From Erythrobacter sp. WG (GTDB lineage Bacteria; Pseudomonadota; Alphaproteobacteria; Sphingomonadales; Sphingomonadaceae): a stretch of 64,000 bases of DNA. The stretch spans positions 1 through 64,000 of the forward strand of contig NZ_JAPFGY010000004.1 of NCBI RefSeq assembly GCF_026586795.1. The letters run 5' to 3'. The stretch's first letter is position 1. Every line of letters starts with the position of its first letter. Both the position numbers and the translations under genes were made by a program. The notes beneath the pieces were generated by a model that was not told the DNA's origin, searched no databases, and worked only from the letters and a program-made list of their open reading frames with translations. Below are positions 36,221 to 46,363 of this stretch, in pieces.

Positions 36221-36568
36221 TCACTGCACTTGGCAGTTGTTGGGCAGGTCAATCAGGACGAAGGTATCGGCGTCCTTGGCGATGATGGTTTCGGAGGTGG
36301 CTCCGGCTTGCTGCGGCTCTTGCGTGTAGCTGCACTTGAACTCGGTCGGATCATCGAGCGCGGTGCAGCTGGCCGATGCGATCCTCGGCTGGCCCGGGCA
36401 GGTCTTGTCGAACGCTGCCTGAAGCTCGGCAGCGCCGGGCAGATCGCCCGTTGCTGCCGCCGCGGCCTCCGCTGTCGCCGCTGCCGCAGGGGCTTCCTCG
36501 GCAGTATCGGACGCAGCCGGAGCGCAGGCCGTGAGCGACACGGCAAGCAAGGCGATGAGGCTCCTCAA
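36221..36568 (-). CDS. small lipoprotein inserted in the ATP synthase operon
   Basis: 115 residues. A TTG start at 36568 overlaps the atpG TGA (CTTTGAGG). [20 protein letters not shown] is a lipoprotein signal with lipobox LTAC (Cys15). An Ala/Glu-rich linker ([20 protein letters not shown]) leads to a small domain with four cysteines: [32 protein letters not shown] ... [11 protein letters not shown]. Four spaced Cys suggest two disulfides. It lies between atpG and atpD and is therefore co-transcribed with F1. I recognise no family. A second in-frame TTG near 36550 would destroy the signal, so I reject it as the start. Confidence 0.75.
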   Translation of the reverse strand: MRSLIALLAVSLTACAPAASDTAEEAPAAAATAEAAAAATGDLPGAAELQAAFDKTCPGQPRIASASCTALDDPTEFKCSYTQEPQQAGATSETIIAKDADTFVLIDLPNNCQVQ

Positions 36569-37434
36569 AGCGCTTCGGCCCCCGCGATGATCTCGATCAG
36601 TTCGGTGGTGATCGCGGCCTGGCGGCTGCGGTTGTACTGGATGGTGAGCTTCTGGATCAGCTCGCCCGCGTTGCGCGTGGCGTTGTCCATCGCGGTCATC
36701 GAGGCGCCCTGTTCGGAAGCCTCGCGCTCGAGCAGCGCGCCGAACAGCTGGGTGCGCACGTAGCGCGGCAGCAGTTCTTCGAGGATTTCCTCCTCGCCCG
36801 GCTCGTATTCGACCACGGCGTCGGCAGCCACGGCTTCGGCCGGGGCGGGGACAGGGATCAGCTGGGTGACGGTGGGGTCCTGCGCCAGCGCCGACTTGAA
36901 CGTCGGGTAGACGAGGTGGGCGACATCGAACTTGCCGGCATCGAACAGCGCGATCAGCTCGTTCGCGATGACCTCGGCTTCCTCGAAACCGGGGGTGCGC
37001 ACCGTGCTGGTGTCAAAGCCGCCGGTGATCTGGCTCGCATAGTCACGGCGCAACGGCGCGCGGCCCTTCTTGCCGACGAGGTAGAATTCGACGCTCTTGC
37101 CCTGTGCTTCCAGCTCCCGCGCCTTGGCCTTGGCGGCCTTGACGAGGTTGGAGTTGAGGCCGCCGCACAGACCCTTGTCGGTGTTGACCACGACGAGGAG
37201 GTGCTTCTGATCAGCGCCCGTGCCGGCCAGCAGCTTGGGCGCGGCCGAGCCCGAGACCTTGCTCGCCAGCGAAGCCATCACCGCACTGAGGCGCGTGGCA
37301 TAGGGCCGCCCGGCCTCGGCCGCAGCCTGGGCACGGCGCAGCTTGGCCGCCGCGACCATCTGCTTGGCCTTGGTGATCTTCTGGGTCGACTTGACCGAGT
37401 TGATCCGGCCCTTGAGTTCCTTGAGTGAGGGCAC
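36565..37434 (-). CDS. atpG: F1 ATP synthase gamma subunit
   Basis: 289 residues. Central rotor shaft of F1. [36 protein letters not shown] is the N-terminal helix of gamma, and [40 protein letters not shown] the conserved C-terminal helix. The middle Rossmann-like domain ([23 protein letters not shown]) is present. It starts 12 bases after the atpA stop, and its stop overlaps the start of the lipoprotein gene. Confidence 0.98.
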   Translation of the reverse strand: MPSLKELKGRINSVKSTQKITKAKQMVAAAKLRRAQAAAEAGRPYATRLSAVMASLASKVSGSAAPKLLAGTGADQKHLLVVVNTDKGLCGGLNSNLVKAAKAKARELEAQGKSVEFYLVGKKGRAPLRRDYASQITGGFDTSTVRTPGFEEAEVIANELIALFDAGKFDVAHLVYPTFKSALAQDPTVTQLIPVPAPAEAVAADAVVEYEPGEEEILEELLPRYVRTQLFGALLEREASEQGASMTAMDNATRNAGELIQKLTIQYNRSRQAAITTELIEIIAGAEAL

Positions 37435-37446
37435 GTCAGGGCGTCC

Positions 37447-38988
<1,542 letters not shown>

Positions 38989-39543
38989 TTAGGCCTGCAT
39001 GGCCTTGGCGAGCGAGTTGAGACGGGTGCGGATCGAGGCATCGATGCGCTGCGATCCGATGGTGACGACGAGGCCGCCGAGCAGGTCCGGGTCGACCTTG
39101 GCGGAGAGCATGACGGTGCGCCCTTCGCGCGCGGTCAGCTTGGTCTTGAGGGCGGCGAGCTGATCGTCGCTCAATGGGTGGGCGCTGGTGACGGTCGCGG
39201 TGACTTCGCCGCGCTGGGCGGCGGCAATCGCCTTGAAGGCGGAGATAATCGCAGGCAGCTTGCCGAGGCGGCGATTGGCCGCGAGCACGCCGAGGAAATT
39301 GGTGGTGAGGGGCGAGAGCTTCAGCTTCTTGGCCACCGCCGCCATCGCGGCGCCTTGCGCGCTGCGGGCGAGTTCCGGGTTGGTGGTCAGCGCGGCAAGA
39401 TCGCCCGAATCGGCCAGCGCGGCGCCGAGCGTCTCGAGGTCTTTCTCGACCGCGGTCACCTTGCCATTTTCGGCAGCCAGATCGAACAGGGCCGAGGCAT
39501 AGCGTCCAGCCAGGCTAGCCTTGATACCGGCGGAAATATCCAC
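38989..39543 (-). CDS. atpH: F1 ATP synthase delta subunit
   Basis: 184 residues. Links F1 to the peripheral stalk. GTG start at 39543 ([23 protein letters not shown]), preceded by GAGAGGACGAG; N-terminal helical domain about 1-110 and C-terminal beta domain ([56 protein letters not shown]). First gene of the atpHAG-lipoprotein-DC unit. The 243 bases upstream, to the serine protease stop, contain no clear gene. Confidence 0.97.
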   Translation of the reverse strand: MDISAGIKASLAGRYASALFDLAAENGKVTAVEKDLETLGAALADSGDLAALTTNPELARSAQGAAMAAVAKKLKLSPLTTNFLGVLAANRRLGKLPAIISAFKAIAAAQRGEVTATVTSAHPLSDDQLAALKTKLTAREGRTVMLSAKVDPDLLGGLVVTIGSQRIDASIRTRLNSLAKAMQA

Positions 39544-39786
39544 GCGCGTCTCGTCCTCTCGGAAAACTCGTAAGGGGTCTTGCTTGAGCCTCGGGCAAGG
39601 GCGAGCGCAGGGGCTCCCCTCAAGGCTGGCGCGCGCCTAGCAATTGATTCCGGTTCCTGCAAGCCGTGTGGGCCGCGAATTGTGCAGGTGCGAAGATCGC
39701 CGCGCGTCAATCGTCCACGCGCTGTCCGACCGTGGCATCGACCAGATGACGGGCAGGCACAAGGTCGCGCCGGGTGACGTCGAGCC

Positions 39787-41337
39787 TCACTTCGACGCGG
39801 CGCAGGAGTAGACGAGCCGCTCGTTGGGGCGATCGGGCAGGGCGGCGATCAGCGCGGATTGCTGTTCGCCGAGGGTGCGTGCGGCATCGCTCGTCCCACA
39901 GGCCGGCGGGGTGTAGCCTGCCCGCGCCTTGCGCGCCGCCGCCAGCGCCTCCTGGCCGAGCAGGTAGCGATCGGTGCGCAGGGTGCGGGCCTCGGGATCG
40001 AAGGTGTTGACCGCCACCGACGCATCGTCCTCGGCGGCGAACACGCGCTGCCACGCACCGGCGGGGCCAAGGCCGTATTGCGTGCGGGCGTTGACGCAGC
40101 CGTCGGCCGACCAGTCGAAGGCGATGTCGTCGGTGCGGGCCGAGGTCACCCGGCTGCGTTCGGGGACGAGCGTGCAGATCAGCGCGCCCTCGGTCGATCC
40201 GGCAGACGCGGTCGCCGGCGGGGCGCGGCCCTCGGCCTTGGCGATGGCGGCGGCGACGCGGTCCTCGATCGCGGCGAGGCCGGGGCGGGTGACCCACAGC
40301 AGCACCGCAGCGACGAGCAGGGTGCCGGCCAGCACCGCGGCGATCCGCGCGTGGCGGCGGCGGGCCTCATCGTTTCTCGACGCCCACGCCGCGTAGCCCG
40401 CGCCGATGGCCCCGAAGAGCGCGATCAGCGCTAGCGCAAGGCGGTTCTCGCGCGCTGCGATCACCTCCATCTGCGCGGTGAGCCGGGCGGTCTCGCGCAC
40501 TTCGCGCAGTGCCTCGGCGCGCTCGGCCACCCGGGCGCGGGCCTCGCTCTGCTCGGCCTCGAGCCGCTGGCGCTCCTCGGCGTTCAGCTCGTCGATCGAG
40601 CGGCAGGGCAGGGTGTTGGTGACCGGCACCACCCCGTTGGTCTGAAGGAAGGGGACGAGCTCGCGCAGGCTGACCGCGAAAAAGAATTCCGCATCGCCCG
40701 CGGTCGAATCCGTGCTGAAGGAATTGACCCCCACCACGCGCCCGCAGGCGTCGAGCAGCGGCCCGCCCGAACTGCCCCGGGCGATCGGCGCGGTGTGGAG
40801 AATCGTGTCGAACTGGCGCGAAGGGCGCACGCCGGACAGGAACCCGCGCGACTTGACCGGCGGCTGGGCGCGGAAGATGTCCTGCATCCCCAGGCCCTGA
40901 GCGAGGTCTACGTTCATCGGGTAGCCGACGGCCGTGACCTCGCCGAGGTTGGCGATGCTCCCCCCGGCGAGCGCCAGCGGCGGCAGGCGCAGGCTGCCTT
41001 TGGCGATCTCGAGCAGGGCGAGGTCGTTGCGCGGCGAGACGGCGACGATCCGCGCGAAGGCGCCGCCTTCGCCCTCGGCGGGGACGATGCCGATCCTCAG
41101 GGTGTCGTCCTGCGCCGCCTCGCTCACCACATGGGCGTTGGTGACGATCCGCGTCGCGCTGACCGCAAAGCCGGTGCCGTGGGAGACGGGCACGGGCTGG
41201 CCGTCCTCGGTGCCGATGATCACCACCCGCACCACGCCGCGCGCCGCCGCATCGACATCGCCGGGGTCGGCGAAGGCAGGGGCGGCGCTGGCGAGCAAGG
41301 CGAGGAGCAGCGCGAGCGCGCCGAGGAGCCGGGTCAT
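39787..41337 (-). CDS. exported trypsin-like serine protease with membrane anchor
   Basis: 516 residues. Signal peptide MTRLLGALALLLALLASAAPAFA. The trypsin-like domain (about 30-240) has a complete triad: His in IVTNAHVVSEA, Asp in RNDLALLEI and Ser in ARGSSGGPLL. A charged coiled-coil (ELNAEERQRLEAEQSEARARVAERAEALREVRE, about 255-300) leads to a transmembrane helix (LALALIALFGAIGAGYAAWA) and a second hydrophobic stretch near 335-355. The C-terminal domain SRVTSARTDDIAFDWSADGCVNARTQYGLGP is periplasmic or unknown. Possibly a quality-control or signalling protease. It stands alone upstream of the atp operon. Confidence 0.85.
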   Translation of the reverse strand: MTRLLGALALLLALLASAAPAFADPGDVDAAARGVVRVVIIGTEDGQPVPVSHGTGFAVSATRIVTNAHVVSEAAQDDTLRIGIVPAEGEGGAFARIVAVSPRNDLALLEIAKGSLRLPPLALAGGSIANLGEVTAVGYPMNVDLAQGLGMQDIFRAQPPVKSRGFLSGVRPSRQFDTILHTAPIARGSSGGPLLDACGRVVGVNSFSTDSTAGDAEFFFAVSLRELVPFLQTNGVVPVTNTLPCRSIDELNAEERQRLEAEQSEARARVAERAEALREVRETARLTAQMEVIAARENRLALALIALFGAIGAGYAAWASRNDEARRRHARIAAVLAGTLLVAAVLLWVTRPGLAAIEDRVAAAIAKAEGRAPPATASAGSTEGALICTLVPERSRVTSARTDDIAFDWSADGCVNARTQYGLGPAGAWQRVFAAEDDASVAVNTFDPEARTLRTDRYLLGQEALAAARKARAGYTPPACGTSDAARTLGEQQSALIAALPDRPNERLVYSCAASK

Positions 41338-41448
41338 GCGCGCCTCTATAGCCGCTTTTGCGCAGCGCGCGACATTGAACGCAAGCTGGCGGGGTGCGGG
41401 CGCACGGGGATCGGCCTATCCCGGGGATCGACCATGCGGAGAACGCCG

Positions 41449-41940
41449 ATGAACTACGTGATCGAGGGGATCGACCCTGCACCTTTCGCAAGCCTCTTCA
41501 GCCTCGGGGATGCCGAGCTGGCAAACCGCGGCGCGGTGCGGATGTTTGCCGATGCCGCACCCGGCTATCCATGCCGGGTGACGCTGGAAGATGCGCAGCC
41601 CGGCACCCGCGTCCTGCTCGTCAACCACGAGAGCCGCCCGCTGCCCGGGCCCTACCGCACCGCGCACGCGATCCTCGTCACCGAAGGCGCGGCCCGCCCC
41701 GCGCGGTTCGTCAACGCCCTCCCGCCGGTGTTCGGCCCGCGCGTGCTGTCCTTGCGCGGCTTCGGTGCGGACGGCATGATGGTGGACGCGCTCATCACCC
41801 AGCCGGGCGACGCCGAGGCGGGCCTCGAGCGGCTTTTAGCCGACGCCCGCATCATCGAGGTGGACGTGCACAATGCCGTGCGGGGCTGCTTTGCGGCGCG
41901 CGTTCGGCGGGAGGGGAATGTTTCACGTGAAACATTTTGA
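41449..41940 (+). CDS. DUF1203 family protein
   Basis: 163 residues from the ATG at 41449, preceded by CGGAGAAC; an earlier ATG at 41434 (MRRTP) is less likely. Family blocks: IEGIDPAPFASLFSLGDAELANRGAVRMFADAAPGYPCRVTLEDAQPGTRVLLVNHESRPLPGPYRTAHAILVTEGA and GCFAARVRR at the end. Function unknown. Its last codons lie in the parS site at 41919-41934 (reading GNVSRETF), and the gene overlaps ada by 23 bases in another frame, so both proteins and the site constrain the same DNA. Confidence 0.88.
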   Translation: MNYVIEGIDPAPFASLFSLGDAELANRGAVRMFADAAPGYPCRVTLEDAQPGTRVLLVNHESRPLPGPYRTAHAILVTEGAARPARFVNALPPVFGPRVLSLRGFGADGMMVDALITQPGDAEAGLERLLADARIIEVDVHNAVRGCFAARVRREGNVSRETF

Positions 41941-42988
41941 GAACCTCACCGACGAGGTGCGCTGGGAGGCGATGCTTGCCAAGGACCGGCGCTTCGACGG
42001 GGCGTTCGTCACGGGCGTCCATTCGACCGGCATCTACTGCCGCCCATCCTGCCCCGCGCGGGCCCCCTTGCGCAAGAACGTGCGTTTCTACGCCGGGCCT
42101 GCCGAGGCCGAGGCGGCGGGGCTAAGGCCCTGCAAACGCTGCTCTCCTGCGAGCCAGAGCGCCGAGGAGGCCTGCGTCCTTGCCGCCGTCGCGGCGATCC
42201 GCGCGGCCGTCGGGGCCGGGGAGGCGGCGCCGACCCTCGATGCACTTGCCGCGCTCACCGGCTATGCCCCCACGCACTTCCAGCGCCTGTTCAAGCGCAG
42301 CGTCGGCCTGTCGCCCGCCGCCTTTGCCAGGGCCTGCCGCGAGGAGCGCGTCAAGGCCGCCCTTACCGGGGGGCAAGGTGTGGGCGAGGCGGCGCTGAGC
42401 GCGGGCTACGGGGGGTCTGAAGCCTTCTACGCGGCCGTGAAGGGGAGGCTGGGAATGACACCGAAGGAATGGGCGAAGGGCGGCGCGGGCAAGGTCATTT
42501 ACTGGGCCGAGCTTGCCACATCGCTCGGGCCGATGCTCGTCGGCGCGACCGACAAGGGCGTGTGCTGCCTCGCCTTCCTGCCGCAAGGCCGCCCGCCGCT
42601 GGCCGAACTGCGCGCCCGTTTCCCCAAGGCCGATCTGCGCGCCGCTGGCGAGGCGTTCCGCGCGCTGTTCGAACGGGTGGTGGAGGCCGTCGAGCAGCCG
42701 GGGCCGGGCAATGCCGCGATCCCGCTCGACGTCGCCGGCACCGCCTTCCAGCAGCGCGTCTGGGAGGAACTGCGCCGCATCCCGCAAGGCGAGACGCGCT
42801 CCTACGGGGAGCTGGCTGCCGCCCTGGGCAATCCGAAAGCCAGCCGCGCCGTGGGCGGCGCCAACGGGGCGAACCATGTCGCGGTGCTGATCCCCTGCCA
42901 CCGGGTCATCGCCAGCGACGGGTCGCTGGGCGGCTACGCCTGGGGGCTGGGGATCAAGGCGGAGTTGTTGCGGCGGGAGCGGGGGTGA
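41918..42988 (+). CDS. ada: bifunctional Ada-type transcriptional activator / O6-methylguanine-DNA methyltransferase
   Basis: 356 residues; starts MFHVKHFENLTDEVRWEAML at 41918 after GAGGGGA. N-terminal zinc/phosphotriester domain: Cys41 and Cys45 (YCRPSCPAR), Cys72 and Cys75 (CKRC). AraC-type HTH at about 85-185 (ALTGYAPTHFQRLFKRSVGLSPAAFARACREERV). C-terminal suicide methyltransferase with Cys327 in IPCHRV and GNPKASRAVGGANGANHVAVL. By family analogy, methylation of Cys41 turns it into an activator of alkylation-repair genes, usually its own operon; partner genes such as alkB are not seen here. Codons 1-6 (MFHVKH) are encoded by the parS palindrome. Confidence 0.96.
   Translation: MFHVKHFENLTDEVRWEAMLAKDRRFDGAFVTGVHSTGIYCRPSCPARAPLRKNVRFYAGPAEAEAAGLRPCKRCSPASQSAEEACVLAAVAAIRAAVGAGEAAPTLDALAALTGYAPTHFQRLFKRSVGLSPAAFARACREERVKAALTGGQGVGEAALSAGYGGSEAFYAAVKGRLGMTPKEWAKGGAGKVIYWAELATSLGPMLVGATDKGVCCLAFLPQGRPPLAELRARFPKADLRAAGEAFRALFERVVEAVEQPGPGNAAIPLDVAGTAFQQRVWEELRRIPQGETRSYGELAAALGNPKASRAVGGANGANHVAVLIPCHRVIASDGSLGGYAWGLGIKAELLRRERG
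41919..41934. promoter_or_regulatory. parS: second exact parS site, inside the ada start
   Basis: TGTTTCACGTGAAACA, identical to the site at 2122-2137 and to the consensus. It begins at the second base of the ada start codon and ends in codon 6, and also covers the last codons of the DUF1203 gene in another frame. ParB bound here could block ada initiation or be displaced by transcription. Confidence 0.95.
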
Positions 42989-43003
42989 GGACAGATCTTC
43001 CTT

Positions 43004-43107
43004 CGTCATTGCGAGCCGAAGGCGAAGCAATCCATGGCCTGACCTTCCCCGAAGCGGCTCGGTCCGTCCCTGGATTGCTTCGTCGCCTGCGGCTCCTCGC
43101 AATGACG
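43004..43107. repeat. family B intergenic repeat, copy 1
   Basis: A 104-base element with inverted ends CGTCATTGCGAG (43004-43015) and CTCGCAATGACG (43096-43107), and inner AGCAATCCA with TGGATTGCTT. It sits between ada and GST, just before the GST stop. Copies at 56425, 61221 and 62769 share the ends. Confidence 0.85.
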
Positions 43108-43117
43108 AGGTAATGTC

Positions 43118-43753
43118 TCAATCCAGCTTCGGCGGCATTCCCGGCTCGCACTTTGCCATCGCGCGTTGATAGGCCTCGCGTTGGCCGATGCGCGCAAGGT
43201 AGGCCTTGAGGTTCGGCAGGTGGTCGATGCCCATGCCGCTCATCGCTCTGGAGGTGGTGAGCTGGAAGCCCATCATGATGTCCGCCGTCGTCAGCTGCGC
43301 GCCGCCGAAATAGTCCGCCTCGCCGAGGCGCTTCTCGACGATCGTCCAGCCTTTCTGCACCCGGTCGGCGACGAAGGGGGGAAGCTCCTGCGCGCCCATG
43401 AACTGTGCGACCAGCGCCATCATCCCGTTGGTCATGAAGGTCGCGTTCGCCCAGTGGTAGTAGAACAGGTGATCGGGAAAGTCGGGGTGATCGACTCCTG
43501 GCACGAGCGGCGTGCCGGGTGCATACTTCGCCACGATGTAGTCGATGATCGCCCCGCTTTCGCCAAGCACCAGATCGCCGTCGATGATGACCGGCGCGAT
43601 GCCCATCGGGTGCAGCGCCTTGTATTCGTCGGGCGCAAGGCGGTTGTCGGTGCGGCGGTTGTAGAGCTTGAGATCGTATTCGAGCCCCAGCTCCTCGGCG
43701 AGCCAGACGATGCGTTCGGACTGCGACAGGCGCAGGTGGTGGATGGTCAGCAT
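43118..43753 (-). CDS. glutathione S-transferase family protein
   Basis: 211 residues. Thioredoxin-like N-terminal domain (MLTIHHLRLSQSERIVWLAEELGLEYDL, ALHPMGIAPVIIDGDLVLGESGAIIDYIVAKY) with the cis-Pro and ES binding motif. The C-terminal helical domain (HLFYYHWANATFMTNGMMALVAQF ... ADIMMGFQLTTSR) is typical of a proteobacterial beta/other-class GST. ATG at 43753; the frame extends to 43798 without support. It is divergent from the CPBP gene over 98 bases. Substrate unknown; detoxification or stress is likely. Confidence 0.9.
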   Translation of the reverse strand: MLTIHHLRLSQSERIVWLAEELGLEYDLKLYNRRTDNRLAPDEYKALHPMGIAPVIIDGDLVLGESGAIIDYIVAKYAPGTPLVPGVDHPDFPDHLFYYHWANATFMTNGMMALVAQFMGAQELPPFVADRVQKGWTIVEKRLGEADYFGGAQLTTADIMMGFQLTTSRAMSGMGIDHLPNLKAYLARIGQREAYQRAMAKCEPGMPPKLD

Positions 43754-43851
43754 GGTGCGTCTCGCTCCCGTCGGTTGTGTCGCATCAGGCCTAGCCAAGC
43801 TGGCGGCGCTGCGCCATCTTTTGCTTTCGACGTGAGGGGGAGTCGCCGATC

Positions 43852-44766
43852 ATGGATACCGCTGCCACGACCACCGACACCATTCCCGCATCCGCGCACG
43901 CGCCCCCGCTGTGGAAGCGCATCTGGAACTTTCCGCTAGTTGCCATGCTGGTGGCGCTGGCGGCGGCGGTCGCGGCGATCGCGGCTGCGGGCATCACGAG
44001 CGAGGCGCTGGCACCCTTCATCGACCGCCGGCTGCTGGCACCCTTGCAGGTGACGCTCACCATCGGGCTGCTGGTGCTGGTGCAGAAACTGCTGATGCGG
44101 CGGCTGGGAGAGCGCAAGCATGACGATCTGCCGCTGGCGGGGGCTGCGCGCGGGCTCGTCACTGGCACGGCCACGGCCTTCGTGCTGTTCAGCACCATCG
44201 TCGGGATTGCGGCGGTGCTGGGGGCCTATTTCATCGTCGGCTGGGGCACGCTCAAGGAATGGGTGCCGGTGCTGTTCTTCGCCGGGTTCAACGCCGGTTT
44301 CATGGAAGAGCTCTTGTTCCGCGGCATCCTGTTCCGCTGGATCGAGGAGTTCGCCGGCAGCTGGGCGGCGCTGTTCGTCACCTCGGCGCTGTTCGGCCTT
44401 GCCCATATCGGCAACGACAATGCGAGCCTGTTCTCCTCCTTCACCATCGCGGTCGAAGCGGGGCTGATGCTCGGCGGGGCCTATATGCTCACCCGCAGCC
44501 TGTGGCTGCCGATCGGCATTCACTTCGGGTGGAACGTCACGCAGGGGCTGGTGTGGGACGTGCCGGTTTCGGGCAATGATGTCGACGGGCTGGTCGATGC
44601 GCGGCTGACCGGCAACGAGCTGATCTCGGGCGGGGCCTTCGGGCTCGAGGCCTCGGTGATCGCGCTGGTGCTCGCGGGCGGCTTCGGGGTGTGGCTGGTG
44701 TGGCGCGCGGCCGCCAAGGGCGAGGTGATGGCGCCCTGGTGGGTGCGGCGGCGTCAGGCGTCGTAG
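43852..44766 (+). CDS. CPBP family intramembrane metalloprotease
   Basis: 304 residues, six to eight hydrophobic segments (for example about 28-48, 66-82, 105-130, 135-150, 172-184, 198-215, 260-285). The CPBP/Rce1 motifs are in place: EELLFRGILFRWIEE (Glu152/153, Arg157), FGLAHIGNDN (His185) and GIHFGWNVTQG (His224, Asn228). So the catalytic residues are intact. In bacteria this family is linked to bacteriocin self-immunity or to membrane protein processing, with no substrate inferable here. Its 3' end overlaps the convergent photolyase gene by 13 bases. Confidence 0.9.
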   Translation: MDTAATTTDTIPASAHAPPLWKRIWNFPLVAMLVALAAAVAAIAAAGITSEALAPFIDRRLLAPLQVTLTIGLLVLVQKLLMRRLGERKHDDLPLAGAARGLVTGTATAFVLFSTIVGIAAVLGAYFIVGWGTLKEWVPVLFFAGFNAGFMEELLFRGILFRWIEEFAGSWAALFVTSALFGLAHIGNDNASLFSSFTIAVEAGLMLGGAYMLTRSLWLPIGIHFGWNVTQGLVWDVPVSGNDVDGLVDARLTGNELISGGAFGLEASVIALVLAGGFGVWLVWRAAAKGEVMAPWWVRRRQAS

Positions 44767-46319
44767 CGCGACCACGCCCGGCTGGCAGGCGCGAGGCTGG
44801 CGAGAAAGGCCTCGGCGCTTTCGAGATACTCGGCCTGCTTCGCCTCACCCATCCTGTCCCAGGTCGCATAGATGCGGCCGATGCGGTGGTTGCTTTCCAG
44901 CCGCTGCCGGTTCGCCACCATGAAGTGCCAGTAGAGCGGGTTGAAGGGGCAGGCGTCGGGGCCGGTCTTCTCAGCGACCTTGTAGCGGCAGCCCTTGCAG
45001 TAGTTCGACATCCTGTTGATGTAATTCCCCGACGCCGCATAGGGCTTGGTCGCGAGCCTGCCGCCGTCGGCGTAGAGGATCATGCCCGCGACGTTGGGCA
45101 GCTCCACCCACTCGTAGGCGTCGGCGTAGACGACGAGATACCAGTCGGCGACCTCTTGCGGCGCGATCCCGGCGATCAGGCAGAAATTGCCGAGCACCAT
45201 CAGCCGCTGGATGTGGTGTGCGTGGGCGTCCTCGCGGGTGGTGCGGATGCAGTCGGCGATGCAGGCCATGTCGGTCGCGCCGGTCCAGAAGAATTCGGGC
45301 AGGGGGCGGGTGGCGGCGAGTGCGTTCGCCTCGGCGAGCCCGGGCATGGTGTGCCAGTAGAAGCCGCGCACATATTCGCGCCAGCCGATGATCTGGCGGA
45401 TGAAGCCCTCTACGGAATTGAGCGGAGCTCTGCCTTCTTTGTAGGCAGCCTCGGCGGCGCGGCACAGTTCGAGGGGGTCCAGCAACCCGCAATTGATGCT
45501 GGTCGAGAGCATCGAGTGGTAGAGATCGTCCTCGCCCGCCACCATCGCATCCTGGTAGGGGCCGAAGAGTTCGAGGCGGCGCGCGAAGAAGGCTTCGGCC
45601 GCTTCGAGCGCCTGGGTGCGGGTCACCGGCCAGCCGAAGGGCTCGAGGTCGCCGAAGTGATCGGCGAACCGCTCGCCTACCAGCGCGATGACCTCGCGCG
45701 TGATCGCGTCGGGCGGGAACTTGGGGGCTGGGGGCGCCTTGAGGCCCTGTTTGGGCGGCTGGCGGTTCTCGGCGTCGAGGTTCCAGATACCGCCCTCCGG
45801 CTTGCCGTCGGGGCGCATCAGGAGCCCGGTCTTGCGGCGCATCTCGCGGTAGAAATACTCCATCGTGAGGTGCTGGCGTCCTTCGGCGAAGGCGCGGAAA
45901 TCGGCATGGGTGGCGATGAAGCGGGTGTCGGGGAGGATCGAGACCGGGCAGGGGAAGCGGCCCGCCCATTCCTCCATCGCTTGGGCGACCCGCCACTCGC
46001 CGCCTTCGGTGACGCGGATCTCGGACGGGGCATGGCGCTCCACCGCGCGGGCGACCTCGCCGGTGAAGCTGCCGGTGTTGGCGGGATCGTCCAGCCGGAT
46101 GTAATCGACCTGCCAGCCATCGGCGCGCAGTTCCTCGGCAAAGTGGCGCATTGCCGAAAAAATGAGCACGATCTTCTGCTTGTGGTGTTTGACGTAGGTC
46201 GCCTCGTCCCACACCTCCATGAGTAGGAGCACCGCCTCGTCGGGGGTGAGGCCTTCGAGGCTGGAGAGATTGCGCGACAGCTGGTCGCCGAGGATCGGCA
46301 CAAGAACGGGGCGGGTCAT
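44754..46319 (-). CDS. iron-sulfur (6-4) photolyase / FeS-BCP cryptochrome-related protein
   Basis: 521 residues. MTRPVLVPILGDQLSRNLSSLEGLTPDEAVLLLMEVWDEATYV is the start of the PhrB/CryB-type (FeS-BCP) family. The four cysteines that ligate 4Fe-4S in Agrobacterium PhrB (350, 438, 441, 454) are present with identical spacing: Cys353 (DMACIADC), Cys441 and Cys444 (NYCKGCRYK), Cys457 (DACPFN). FAD-domain block QRLMVLGNFCLIAGIAPQEVADWYLVVYADAYEWVELPNV. It probably repairs (6-4) photoproducts, or acts as a blue-light sensor. It ends in a 13-base overlap with the CPBP gene. Confidence 0.93.
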   Translation of the reverse strand: MTRPVLVPILGDQLSRNLSSLEGLTPDEAVLLLMEVWDEATYVKHHKQKIVLIFSAMRHFAEELRADGWQVDYIRLDDPANTGSFTGEVARAVERHAPSEIRVTEGGEWRVAQAMEEWAGRFPCPVSILPDTRFIATHADFRAFAEGRQHLTMEYFYREMRRKTGLLMRPDGKPEGGIWNLDAENRQPPKQGLKAPPAPKFPPDAITREVIALVGERFADHFGDLEPFGWPVTRTQALEAAEAFFARRLELFGPYQDAMVAGEDDLYHSMLSTSINCGLLDPLELCRAAEAAYKEGRAPLNSVEGFIRQIIGWREYVRGFYWHTMPGLAEANALAATRPLPEFFWTGATDMACIADCIRTTREDAHAHHIQRLMVLGNFCLIAGIAPQEVADWYLVVYADAYEWVELPNVAGMILYADGGRLATKPYAASGNYINRMSNYCKGCRYKVAEKTGPDACPFNPLYWHFMVANRQRLESNHRIGRIYATWDRMGEAKQAEYLESAEAFLASLAPASRAWSRYDA

Positions 46320-46363
46320 GCGGGGGGATACGCGGAGCCGCCCCGTTTGGTTTCCCGCACCGC

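Noticed and set aside
39703..39786. 27-codon minus-strand frame starting with GTG overlapping the protease stop (MRLDVTRRDL...)
   Set aside because: Looks amino-acid-like and has a GTGA overlap, but too short and unrecognised to call without comparison.
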